64,000 nt of DNA. Source: Apostichopus japonicus (taxonomy: Eukaryota; Echinodermata; Holothuroidea; Aspidochirotida; Stichopodidae). The stretch spans positions 16,006,001 through 16,070,000 of the forward strand of contig NC_092580.1 in the NCBI RefSeq assembly GCF_037975245.1, read 5' to 3'. Shown here piece by piece: positions 48,351 to 59,959 of the stretch (positions are counted from its first letter, which is position 1; each line of letters starts with the position of its first letter). The translations under genes and the position numbers were made by a program. The notes beneath the pieces were generated by a model that was not told the origin of the DNA, made no database searches, and saw only the letters and a list, made by a program, of their open reading frames with translations.

Positions 48351-51300
48351 TTACATATATATAATATATATGTATATATATACGAATATATATCTTTTAT
48401 GAAGCTGCAACATCGGTGGCTCAAAAAGTTTGTGATCCTGAAAGTTCAAGACCGGCAGAACTATCTGGTAGCTGGAATGAATCACTTTCCGATTCTTCTT
48501 CAACTTTAATCCTATTTCTAATCCCTTTGGAGGAAACTTCCATCTGCTTGTCTCTTTGGATTGATGAAGCGTTCGGCACGTCGCTACCAGAGTTGGAACA
48601 AACTTTCTGTCTTCTTCTGCCTTCAGGAGGTTATCGTCTGGTAAGCCTTTCCTGATCTGGTCCGAGTTAGACCGTACTTTACTTGGAGATGAGATGGAGG
48701 CTTTCATGTTCATAATGAGAATAGTGAAGGGATAAGAGTTGGCTATAGGGGCTTGGGATTCCAATTTATTGTCTCTGTCTGATTTTTCGTCATCTTCACA
48801 AGTCTCTTCCAAATTTAAGTCTTCTGGAGGTCTCTCGGGGAGCTGTTCCATGGTGGACACAATAGGTGGTTCTGTCAAAAAAAGAGAGTATGAAAGAAAA
48901 TTACTAGATAGGAATACACAAGCCATGTAGACAAAGTACTCTGCATAAAGTGTAGATCATACATGCTACATTTGAAGACTCGAATGAGTCAACGATAGCC
49001 AATAATTTTAATGGCGAACACGGATTGCTTTGGTTGATGGGAGGGGGTGGGGGAGTAACACTTTCTTGGTGGGAGGGTGTCGGAGCCACAGACAGAGATG
49101 TAAGAACATTTAATGATTTCCCTAACTTATGTAATGTCAGAAATGTCAAATATTATTTTTTTTTCATTTATTACCCATCTTCTAGAAAAATGTCTAGTAT
49201 TGTTGTATCAACACCAGTAGTTACAGAATATTATTATAAAATTATTAAAAAAAGGAATATTTTACAACATGAAGGCCAAAACTATTTGAGTTGCAATAAA
49301 TTTACAAGCTTTATTAAAATGGAAAGACATCAAGGAAAACTTCATGAAAAAGATGACTTAAGAAACAAATCTCAGTTAATTTGTTGTGAACTGTTGAAAA
49401 ACAGTGCTATCAGACCAGGCTGGATTTTTTAAGCCACTTTTAATTTTTGAGGGAACGACCCTTTAATTTGCCGAGGTTCATCGGTTTAGAGTGACAAGAC
49501 TATTTAGTCTAGTACTTTAACAATTTGCTCAGTTCCTGAGATCCAACACAAAATCACAAACAGAGTTTTACCTGTCTCAAATGACATGTTTACAGTGGTA
49601 GTACAAATTTGTCAACTTTTGGACAGATGGTGTTTAATTTTCATTCAATGGGTGCAAGGGTGTTGTTGTTTTAATATCAAGTTAAAGGAACATGCTTTGG
49701 TTAAGTGAGTTATTAGAATTTATGTAAAGCAATGGGTTAACATTAACATGAAAGGTTTAGCATATTTTAACAGTGAATAACTTGAAACTGGATCAGCAGT
49801 GTATGAGGGTAAAACCTCAAATTAACCTTGTTCTGGTGGACTACGACATTATTGTGTCTAAAATTCGGGTAGATACTGAACAAGTGACGGATATGAAGTC
49901 ATGCTGCAGAGGAAGGAAACATTTCTTTTACAATTTTATTAATTCTTATTCTCATTTCATTATCTGACAATAACACGGACGGAGAAATGTACTACATCTC
50001 AAACTTGCCCATAATCAGAAAGCAAAGCCAGAATATTAAAGTGGAGGGTCGAGTGGAGGCAATAAGTAAGTACTTACTATTTTGAATACATGTGCTGAAA
50101 GTTTCTCCATTTTGTTTATCATTATATTGATGATAATACTAGAGCTACTGTTAATGATAGAAACCAAAAAAAACCCCAATATCTTTGCACTTGTGTAGCA
50201 AGTCAGTCAATTTCATAGCAAGATTCGCTCGGGTAAAGGAGCAACAGAGTTCGGAGTGAGTTTAGTGGTACAATATATGTGTTTGGTGGGGTTACAGACA
50301 AAATCCAAGAAATGGGGAATCTAGGTCCCACCGGCCCCTGGCTGCATCCAAAACAGCAAATTACTAAGTAACTGGATGTTTATTTACAAATAAATTACAG
50401 GTCTTTAATTGTGTTGGAGAACAACACACAATAACTGAAATGTCCCTAAATATTCCACCAAGACCCACCCCCCCCCCCCTCTCCCATCCTCCCCGACCAA
50501 TTCTCTCCTAGTCTCTTTACGTGTAGGGTTTCCAGAAAGATCTGACCCTACCTGACGTTAATATTGTTACACCCTTTTCAAGATTTTCCTCTAAATATAT
50601 TTATATCTCTGGGATTATAGGAAAAAATTATCACTGCACAGAAGCAAGCCTTATTTGTCAAAACAAATGTGACACAATTGCACATACAATTTAAGGGAAC
50701 CCACCCCCCCCCCCGCAAAAAAAATAATGCACAGTTGCCTATGGCAAAACTAATGGCAGGTATAATATTGTTTCCAATACACTAGTAACTGAACAGCTTC
50801 TTTCATGATGGGTAAAAAGAGCAATTTGCTTTGCGTGAATACTTATTCAGTTCTAGGAAAAAGGGAACGAGCTTGTTATCCTTACATATTCTCCAAATGA
50901 ACTTTACACTGAATCTGATGACGAAGAAAATAAATTTGATATGTTCTTTAACGTTCGGAAAATTCCACTCTCCTCAACTCTGTTGTATTCCATCGCCTTC
51001 GATAAGACTGAATATTACTAAGTGATATTTCATCACGGTTAAGTATCCTTCTTTTGGGGGGTTGGGTGGGGTTGGGGGTACATAAAATTTAACAACTGCA
51101 CTTATTCAATACAAAAACTTGGTATCAATTCCATATAAGTTAGGTAACATCTTTCGTGCGAACTACCAGAAATAGAACATTATTACCGAATTTAAACGTC
51201 CCTGATTTATGCTTGACACCCCTGCTAAACGCCCTCTGGTTTATTTAGCAGCGAAGTTAATCTTTTTATGCAAGACAAACTCATTGGTCAGTTTTAAACT

Positions 51301-51593
51301 TCATTCCAACTTTCTTCGCACATGACCATATCTGTGACCCTCTCGCAAACAATAGTCCTACAACCCATTGTCTCCAACTTACTGCTACCAATAATTTTAT
51401 ACGATGCGAGCATCATACCCATCTTGTACTCTCAACGTACCAAACCTAAATGAAAGAAACTTGAAAATGTACCTGGCTCTTCCTCCTTCTGTATGGCTTT
51501 ATGAGATTGAACGACCCTTTGACCTAGCATCTTGATCTCTGCTACCAGTCCCTTCACGGAATCCTCTGATTTTACTACGCTGTCCTTCAACGT
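48351..51593 (-). CDS. Unrecognised charged coiled-coil protein, last two exons
   Basis: Two - strand exons join in phase: 51593-51473 and 48871-48351. The first (after ctttctgcttag) encodes LKDSVVKSEDSVKGLVAEIK and MLGQRVVQSHKAIQKEEEP, a likely coiled coil. The second continues EPPIVSTMEQLPERPPEDLN, an acidic stretch, then MNMKASISSPSKVRSNSDQ. In the long frame it runs into a (TA)n tract and ends IYIYIIYM, which looks unnatural. From about 48640 a second frame reads like a real acidic tail (KVEEESESDSFQLPDSSAG...SGSQTF, stop near 48424). A frameshift, an unseen small intron or a programmed switch is possible. The family is not recognised; nuclear or cytoskeletal adaptor proteins have such composition. 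Confidence 0.55.
48872..51472. other. Intron of the - strand gene
   Basis: Contains C runs at 50469-50481 and 50703-50714, an unsupported 135-codon frame (49025-49432) and AT-rich sequence. Nothing else could be supported. Confidence 0.5.
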
Positions 51594-52507
51594 CTAAGCA
51601 GAAAGATGGATTAATAATTAATCACGCAAAGATGGATGAATAATCAAAGATGGATTGGTAATCAATCACGCAAAGATGCATTAATAATCATCATTGCTTA
51701 CAGATTTCTCTTTTGTTATACAACCCACAGGGGAAATGAATTCCACCCCACCAAGATGGGGAATATTTTCACGTTCATTAAATGACGTGTTAACTTTTGC
51801 CCCATAAGGTCTTAATCATACTACCTTCTCTTATGCTATTGTCGTGTTACAGGAGCAGACGTCAATTACTCTCTTCGTTGGGATCTGGGTAGGGGTTGAA
51901 ATTTAAGCCCCAATGAATGAGCTGGAGCTTGCGGATTAAAAACCAAATGTTTCATCACCTACAGCAGTGGGTAGTTTCACTCAGCATTCTATTAAACATG
52001 TAATGTAGTGTAAGCAATGAAACTTGAAATTTTCACCAGGATACATGATGTTGCATGTTATTCGCAATGAACCTTGCATCTAATGATATTGAACACCAAC
52101 AATGTTAGGACAGCCCTTGAACAAAGCAATTAAACTTACATTAAAGGTCAAGTGACACGTAACAGATTTCCTTCAAACTTACACAAATTGAAAAGCTACA
52201 TATCAAAACACTATATTCCAAATTTGGAGTTCCACAATTGTTTCTTTGCTGTTTTAATTAAGTTAATAACCAAGCTAATTCCGAAAGATAATGACGTCAC
52301 GGGGGGAACCGCCAATGTTACCAAAACTAAGTATGCCTAATATGCTAACCGAGATCAAAGCCGTAAACAAAACGTCACGAACAGTAAACAAAATATCAGA
52401 TGAGAATGGGTGCACAACAGTACAAGAAAGTTTCGTGTTCGTCAACACTGTATACAGCGATAGCTTAGTACCAGTGCACTCAGCCAGCCTAGCTGCCTAT
52501 AAGTAAA

Positions 52508-52729
52508 GATTGGCTTGGACCTTCGAGCGAATCTTATGTGTGCAGCGCGCCCTTCACCAGTTAAAGTTTCGATTCCTATCGCCTATCCGCGCAACTTGGA
52601 CTTGGAACACCAACAGCTCGCCGTCTACAAGACAATGCCGTTCCTTCTCTATTTGGAGAAAGTATCTTCAAATCTCGAGGAGATATAGAAACAAGTAGAC
52701 CAGTAGTTGCGAAGCTGGATCGGAAAAGA
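52508..52729 (+). pseudogene. THAP zinc-finger remnant (transposase N-terminus)
   Basis: Frame from GAT at 52508 reads DWLGPSSESYVCSAPFTS, a TAA stop (52562-52564), SFDSYRLSAQLGLGTPTARR and LQDNAVPSLF, then a linker to a GTAAGT donor at 52730. The order W, CS..F, and the closing AVPSLF (AVPTIF in the family) is the second half of a C2CH THAP DNA-binding domain. The usual CS.HF histidine is replaced by Pro, and the stop disables it. The first Cys pair was not found. Confidence 0.7.
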
Positions 52730-53967
52730 GTAAGTGTATTTTCTGGCCTAGGCCTACTACAACAATGACTAACTTGGTATTATTACTATCTTACAGTAGC
52801 CTGATTCTTATAATTTCGTTCAGTTAGTTAGGCCCTAAATTAGGTACGGCGACGATGAAGTTAGGCGTAGGCTAGGGCTATATTAACTTTCATTTGTGGT
52901 ACATCATGAAAAAATCCAGAATAACAAGCATAAGATGTTTACATGTCATTTTGCCCAATATTATAATGTGCTCCCACCTATCTATATACTCAAGAGTCAT
53001 AGCTCATATGTTTCACAGTAAATGACATCCTTATATTTTGCCATTTTTGTTGGTAGGGCTGCAATTTTTGTTGCAAGAGAAAACGCTTGTGACAGGTACT
53101 TTCAAACATATCAAACTGCTTTCTTAAATGAACTTTCATAACTTCCTTGTTATTTTCTTTCCCAATTTTCAATACTTAGATTAATCTAGAAGCTGTTCCC
53201 CAACCAACTGCAGTGAAAATAAAGGCAGGATTCTGCAGAATGTACATCTCCATCTAAAGGTAGCATGATCTTATAGACATGTGCTTGATATTACCGAAAA
53301 ACAGTTGGGAAATGGGGGAGGGGAGGGTGGTGACAGGCATTAAGATTTAAGTAGTCAGTTTTGAACGGGATACAAGGAATCTCCACCAGTAAAACATTGA
53401 GGCATGTATATGGGGGGGGGGGCAAGCTACCAGACAAAAAGGAGGCAGGGGGGTTGGGGGAGAAAATGTGGTAGAGAAGTGTAAGCTAGGGTAATACAAG
53501 CAAGAATGGAAAACTTTCATACATCTATAGAGTATTCTATAGCAGAAGTGAGCACAGGGGCCAAAATTTTAGAAACAGTACTCGTTGAAAGCAAAATAGC
53601 AATCAAAACTGCACATCGGGCAGGCTGACTAGGGGATAATATACATTGTATTTTATCCATCATATCCGCCTGCCTGACGAGAGTGGTTGAGGAGGCTATA
53701 CCTGATGGCTTCACAGGAAAATATAAAGGCTACAGCTATAGTTACTGAGAGAAGGGAGATTACATTGTAGTTATACTATATGAAACCAAGCTGAAGTCAT
53801 TTGCAATGCTCATGGTGTGAGTGGCCCATATTTTTGCAGCCACATAAAGCAGGAGGATATGCTCTCCTTCAGAAAAGATAAGTGAACCATCTAGGCAGCT
53901 GACCCCTGTCCAAGAGCAGCCTATACTGTATGTGTGTGGTATAATAAGCGTTTATTCTAATTTTCAG

Positions 53968-54208
53968 TGAATGTAACACATGTAGAAGTCCAGTGTTCAC
54001 TGGTCCCCCTACCACCATTGAAGTTGCTGACTGGACCAACAGAGACAAGAACACCATCAAAGCAACCAGGGCCATCTCACAGTGGCGATGATGGTCCGTC
54101 TGCTGCTGTGGCATCCACATCGGGATACACCGAAAAACCGCCAGGTAGTCCGGACTACACTCCATCAGTTAACTCATCTGAACATGACAAAGATGACCCT
54201 TCAAGGTA
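53968..54208 (+). pseudogene. Exon-like block, possible transposase linker
   Basis: Open from acceptor attttcag to GTAATT. It encodes a Pro/Ser/Thr-rich 80-residue stretch (LLTGPTETRTPSKQPGP; TPSVNSSEHDKDDPSR) typical of low-complexity linkers. It lies between the THAP remnant and a further open block at 54914-55085, inside the Kolobok-like element. The phases do not join cleanly. Confidence 0.35.
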
Positions 54209-56657
54209 ATTTTCAAGATTGATAGTAGATTAGTCTGGAAAATCAATTGGTGCCATAACTTTCTGGAAAGAGGATCATTATTAATTATGACACCAACACT
54301 GTGGGGCAGTCTGGAATGTGTGGTGAGGCCATCAGTCTTTACTTCAATTAGCATATACATACTGTATCTGGTAGAGTTGTCACAGCTGTATGTGAACAAG
54401 AAATAAAGGCACAAACAAGTAGTTGGATTTTACAGAGTATATTATATCTTAACTTGGCTGGATATCTGCTACTGAATACAAATGGTGAAAGTTGCATCTT
54501 ATACACTCTTTTACCATGGATTACAAGGGGATGGGACAGGATGTTACTCTGTCCACATGTTTACTTGACTACATAAACAGTGGTTAAGCTTCTGAGACAA
54601 TGACCACACATCCTGCTGAAGATTACATAATCCATAATATTAGGTGCACAAACAGGTGTAGGGTTTTTGTTGTAATCAGTAAAAAATATATTGGAATTGT
54701 TCAGGCACAAGTTGTCAGGTAAAACCTGACCCATGTATCCACACGAATTGAGGTGTACTCAGCTGTCGCCTTAGTTGGGCATCCAAAGACTTGACCGACA
54801 ACTGTGCCATGCCTATTGACCGAAATGGAGTGATTGGAATTCCTCTATCTAAATGGTATGTTTTTATGAACTATTATTATATTATTCTTCATATCTTTAC
54901 TATTCTACAGATTATGTATGGGAACTTCTTGACTGCTTGCAACAACTTCTGCAGAAGTGGAACTCTGGGAGAGGAGTGTCCTGTTCCTGTCAGAAAAGAG
55001 CCCCCACCCCTTGCAAGCTCCTATGTTCATCCGAACAATGAGGATGCCATAAAACAACACCGAAGCAGATTTCAAAAGCTTTGCTGAAGTACTGTAGTTG
55101 ATGGCCTCCCAAGTTCTAATTTTGTTTCATTGTAGTGGGGAGCAATCGACTCTGTGAATCGTCTGTTCACATGGTGTATGGCACAGCTGCAGACCAGTGT
55201 TAATTAACAGGTCGCTACCAGCCTTTAGGGAAGTTGCTAAAGTTTTACATTCAAGTTTTACTTACATCTGGTTTCCATTGTAACTAACTATTAGTAATGA
55301 TAACATTATATTTAAAAAAAAAGTTCCAATGACAAGTATTCCTTTCTAGAGAGCTTAGACTTCATAAATGTAAATTTCATGCTGACTTACTATTTGTATG
55401 CAACTTTGGTGTTTCAAACATGTTGCCAATTTTTTGTTTTTCTCGAAAAGAATTGACAGAAATTTGCTGTTTGTTCCCCGCATGGGATAAAATATGATTT
55501 TTTTTTATCTCATTTATGATCAAGTAACCTTGATATTCCATGGATTAATGAACAATTTCAGATTGATTCTCATTACAAGTTTATTAAAATGAAAGCCTAA
55601 GCTCTCCAGATCCCATTGACATAGTGGTTTAGGGTACTTAATTCAAACTATTCTTCTATTTTAACCTAGTATATTTGAGATTTCAATCATCCAGATTTTG
55701 TTGGCAGGCTACTAGAAGTGACAGCTTTGCTTACAAGAGAGAATACATACAAAAAATTAACTTGAGTTTTTATTATTTATTACTGTTATGTACTTCCCAA
55801 ACTTGAAAATGTAAAATTTCATCCAAGATTGTAGTTAATACCATGAACCAGAAAAATGTAAGCTGGAATTCCAAAATGTTCACCATTCAGCCACAAAACA
55901 GACAGCACTGAACCCTGTTTCTATAAAACTTTGCAGAAATGATACTATGACTTGGCATAAACAGTCCACATTCTCAGTCTTGATAATTTAAATCCTTCAT
56001 ACTGTTCAGATGGTAAAGCTTCTCTAATCCTCCTTACTGCATAGGATGGGAGAACAACACAAAACTCCTTCCCTAAAAACTGCTAGCTCATCCGTGCAAG
56101 TTGTCTGTATGCTGTGTGTCTGTATTTCCTGTAAAATAATCATATGGAAACCAGCTATAAAAGATGAAGACACACAAAAGCTTGGTAGCCATCTGTGGAC
56201 GTCAATTTTAAAATAAATTTCTATATGATTTCCAGAATTTGCTTGGCCCCTAAATCTGCCTCCCCTAAAGTAAGCCTAGCTATGCCATTTATACAAACTA
56301 ATCATTGTCATCATCTCGGGGACTAAAATTTGTAAATGGATCGTGCACAAGCATGGTGGACATTTTTTTGTGGCATTTGGTTCCATGGCTCAGTGTTAAT
56401 GATTACTATGTCAGTCAGCATGATAAGGGTTAACCTCAAGGGCATTACACCAGTTTTTGGTCAAAATGACCTAATCAGAAGCAGGTTTTGAACATGGTGC
56501 ACAAATTTTCTTGATCAAATCTATATCTTAATGTTATTCCTTTCACAACGAAACAAAACTAAACTATGAATACACCCTCTGTATTGTTACATCTTTCAAC
56601 AGCAGGTCAGAGCAATGAATAAAGGTATACAACAAAAATAATGTATTCTATACTTAC

Positions 56658-57775
56658 TCTTGGATCCTGTTTTCCTGTGCACGTCCACCATACTGTTGAC
56701 GGTACATGTAGTAGGCTGTCTGAAGAAACAATGGGTTCAGGCACATAGCTTCAAAACCTGGGTGTAAGGTGATGCATGCAGCACCTTCTTCATCCATCAC
56801 AGTCCTTATCTATTTCGCTGCAGCATCTACACTCCCTTGCTGTAGGCATCACAGCACATTGGCCACAATGACACCTGTAAACAATACAAACCAGTTCAAA
56901 TAATAAAGAGCCAATTCAATGACTTCATACCAACCTCAATTATTGGGGCATACTGTACTAACATGTCAAAATAGAAAAGGGGCACCTCTGAAGGGCAATC
57001 TACTGTTGAAGCTCCTTACAAGTAACATCACTAGTAAGGAAGGGGTAGCCTCTTCTTAGAAGTCTTGCCTCTGTTGGGACAATGCTGCAAAGGAAAATAA
57101 AACAGGCCGATATTGCCTCGTTTCCAACTCTTTCCCACTTCTGAATCCATTCCCTAGATTGAGAAAATCTGGTTATGAAATTAGCTCAAGCGGAAATGAC
57201 AAAAAGCTGGTGTGAGGTGCCACCTTCTCCCTCCCCCCCCCCACCCTTTCCCTGATTTGTGGTAACTTCACTAATTTGCCACTAGGCCTACAACTGCTAG
57301 GAAATTAATAATAGGCCACCTCTGAATTTGTTGTGCACTCTTCCAATTGGCTCCTTCAATCTACCAACCAAATGAAACATGTCTGTGTGACATGTTCCTG
57401 GGGCATGTGCTGCCACAACTTTTAAGGAAAATAGTAACTTCCTTAACTTTACTCGACCGCACATTCATGTTAATTTTGCTGCCCCATCAACAAATTGGCT
57501 AGCTAAGTGTATGAGCAAAGTTAGGAAACATTTATCGGTTCTAGGCCTAACTAGTGACACAACTATCCTATATAAAGTATAGTACGCTTGGCGTAACGTT
57601 ACCGTTATATTCCGTCAAGACGATCAATTTCGACATCGCTGTCCGATCCCGCTTCCTCTTCGCTGGTCTCCGGTTCGAACATATAGGGAAAAACTTCCCC
57701 ACGATCGTCCTCCATTTCCCTTACTTCTTCGCCGTTGCTATCTAAATACTGTGTGTCAATGCCACCGGCAGCCAT
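56658..57775 (-). pseudogene. P2X7-like cysteine-rich protein of the transposon
   Basis: Exon 1 (57775-57605) starts MAAGGIDTQYLDSNGEE and holds FPYMFEPETSEEEAGSDSD. An in-frame TAA precedes the next GT. Exon 2 (56874-56658) reads CHCGQCAVMPTARECRCCSE, then after a one-base frameshift near 56805 MDEEGAACITLHPGFEAMCL and ends at GTAAGT. The PY.FEPE acidic start followed by C.CG.C..M....EC.CC and CIT.HP.F...CLN is the P2X7-intracellular-domain-like module found in many repeat-borne proteins; it is not a channel here. The frameshift and early stop suggest decay. Confidence 0.65.
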
Positions 57776-58599
57776 TTCGCGATATGTATAAGCTATGCTG
57801 TGCTGTGTATATATGCATACTACAGTGCGTGTATAGAAACTGTATGTGGTAGCAATATCGTATGCGACGATATCATTCACTTTCGACTTGGTAAACAAAT
57901 GACGTCATTTGTTTTCGGCTTTCCCTGAACGCGTCAATCTAGCCGATTTTTGCGGAGTTTTTTGTTGCTTGATAGGAAGAAAATGCAAGGAATTTATGAA
58001 AAAAGAAGTCAATGGATGTTTTGTTCGATGTCTTATGTATCAATTTGTGATTTTTCATCTTAATCCAAATCTTAACTTTCTTGTAACAGACTGCTGAAAA
58101 AGGTAATATTTTCGAGAAGTTTGAGATTTCTCCATACCCAATGCACTGCGCAGAACATATACAGTTTGCACTCTTCTGCGCTCCCCCCCGTGACGTCACT
58201 GAATCTATTACGTAATAGTACTTTTTACCGATTTCTACCCCTTTGGAGACGGAAAAAAATCGCAGTGTTGGGTTTTTGTTAATGTAAGAATTTTTAAGTT
58301 TAATATTATGCAAAGTCAAGTTTACGTGTCGCTTGACCTTTAAACTAATGAAACTATACTCAAATTGACAGTTGAATGATCCATTAATTAATAGTTTTGT
58401 CATATCACCTTCATTCTGCCATGGATTGCTTCATTAGTCATCTTAATTCCTTGCATACCTTGAAGTTAGCCATCTTTATCAATCATATCTTTCCTGTCGA
58501 GAAAAACAGAAACGAATGAAACTTGCCTAATGAACTCCCTTGTTAATATGGGATCTTAGCATCTATTACGATTAAAACATAAGACAAGATGGCAATCTA

Positions 58600-59225
58600 C
58601 AGTATGGCATCTCATCTCTTCTATGATGGAATGGACCTACAATGAACTTTGGCCTTGACCCTTAACAACTGAATAAGTTTCCCATTATAGTCTACATATT
58701 TTGGTTTAATGACTTTTTCCAACATACTGACAAGCAGAAAATTGCTACAGTTTCTTGGTATTTGACCTTTCACCTTTGACATTTATACCAATCACCCAAG
58801 ATCAAGTTTACAGTACATGGTCAGGCACCGACCCACCAAGTTTGAGCCTGATTGGACTTAAAGTCTAGATAGGAGAAGTTCACGAGACACTCTTTTGCTC
58901 AGTTTAGACCAATTTTAACTTTAACTCAATTGACCATTAACAATAAGCCCAAACAGCTAAAACTGTCTTGTTTTAAAATTTGTCTCTTCATATTCTACAT
59001 TTCTCTACATATTCTCTACATATTATGTGGTTTAATGCCTTTGTCCAACAAGTTGGCATGCAGAAAATGGCTAAAAACCAATTTTTAGATTTCTTGACCT
59101 TCGACCTCTTTGCCGTCATCAATCACGCAGGCATGAGTTAACATGGTCAGGCACCCACCCACCCACCAAGCTTGAACTTGACAGGACTTCAGGTCTAGGA
59201 GGAGTTTGCAACATACTTAATTTTG
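58600..59225. repeat. Two diverged ~330-bp tandem units
   Basis: The blocks around 58830-58885 (CACCAAGTTTGAGCCTGAT) and 59160-59210 (CACCAAGCTTGAACTTGAC) share order and many words (GACCTTTC.ACCTTTGAC, ATGGTCAGGCACC). They are old, AT-rich and non-coding. Confidence 0.55.
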
Positions 59226-59299
59226 CTCACTCACTCACAAAAACACGTACACGCACACACACGCATACTTACACACATTCAAGTTCCATGAGGTTCAAT

Positions 59300-59465
59300 T
59301 TGACTAGCCCTTATGGTAGACTTACATGGACTGAACTGTATGTTCATCAGTCCATGTACAATATTCAGCCCATAGCCATGCACTGTAGGGCACCTCACTA
59401 AAGTATGTCATTTAAGACATGTGTTGTTCAGGAGGTATTAGTACAACACACTTTTTAACTACCCC
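59300..59465 (+). repeat. Dispersed direct repeat, copy 1
   Basis: About 165 bp (TGACTAG...TACATGGACTG.ACTGTATGTT.ATCAGTCCATGTACAATATTCAGCC...TTTTAACTACC) recurring at 63298-63466 in the same orientation. It contains the short palindrome TACATGGACTG/CAGTCCATGTA. Confidence 0.75.
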
Positions 59466-59627
59466 TTATTCTACTTGAAATAGTTTGTCAATATTAGGGG
59501 AACATATATGTTGAATATACACAACCATACCCACACAGTAAGACAACTGTCACTGGTTAATTTTATTTTGGGGAATTCAAAGTCATAAGTTTATTTATTA
59601 ATAAACCTACATTAACTTTGAACTTAA

Positions 59628-59955
59628 AGGTTGTGAAGACTAGCGCAAAAAGAAAATGTCTAATGCAGGTAATTTGACTTGTGTTATAAACACCACTATC
59701 GATCCCAGAAAATACACACACAGCTTTCTAACATGAGTAATTAGACACTAGTGTACAGTCAGTACATACAGCTGCAGTCAATACCCACAGCACAGTATAC
59801 AAAAGATTGACATTTCAGGTCCAGCTAAAGATAACAAGGTATCACATTTCATTACTGTCTGCATCTTGTAGCGACACAAAAAGGTCACTTGCAAGCAACA
59901 GAAATTTAACTTTTTCAGATGGCCGCACACGGTTTGGGGCGAGTCTTCAATGCCT
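59628..59955. mobile_element. TTAA-flanked MITE, copy 2
   Basis: A 328-bp element with TTAA on both sides (59624-59627, 59956-59959) and ends AGGTTGTGAAGAC / AGGCATTGAAGAC (inverted). The interior matches the MITE at 1049-1406 in reverse orientation. Confidence 0.8.
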
Positions 59956-59959
59956 TTAA

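Larger units (their letters stand above)
52145..58339. mobile_element. Kolobok-like DNA transposon, 6.2 kb, TTAA TSD
   Basis: Flanked by TTAA (52141-52144, 58340-58343) with inverted ends AGGTCAAGTGACACGTAA and, on the - strand from the right, AGGTCAAGCGACACGTAA. About 150 bp inside each end both arms carry TGACGTCACGGGGGG. It contains a decayed THAP domain on + near the left end and a decayed P2X7-like cysteine-rich gene on - near the right end, so the two genes converge. TTAA duplication with a THAP domain points to the Kolobok superfamily; piggyBac shares the TTAA but not the THAP. It sits in an intron of the - strand coiled-coil gene. Confidence 0.8.

Noticed and set aside
54791-55087. 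98-codon ORF as a host gene
   Set aside because: Lies inside the Kolobok-like element. Only its part after the ttctacag acceptor (54914) resembles an exon, and no domain was recognised.
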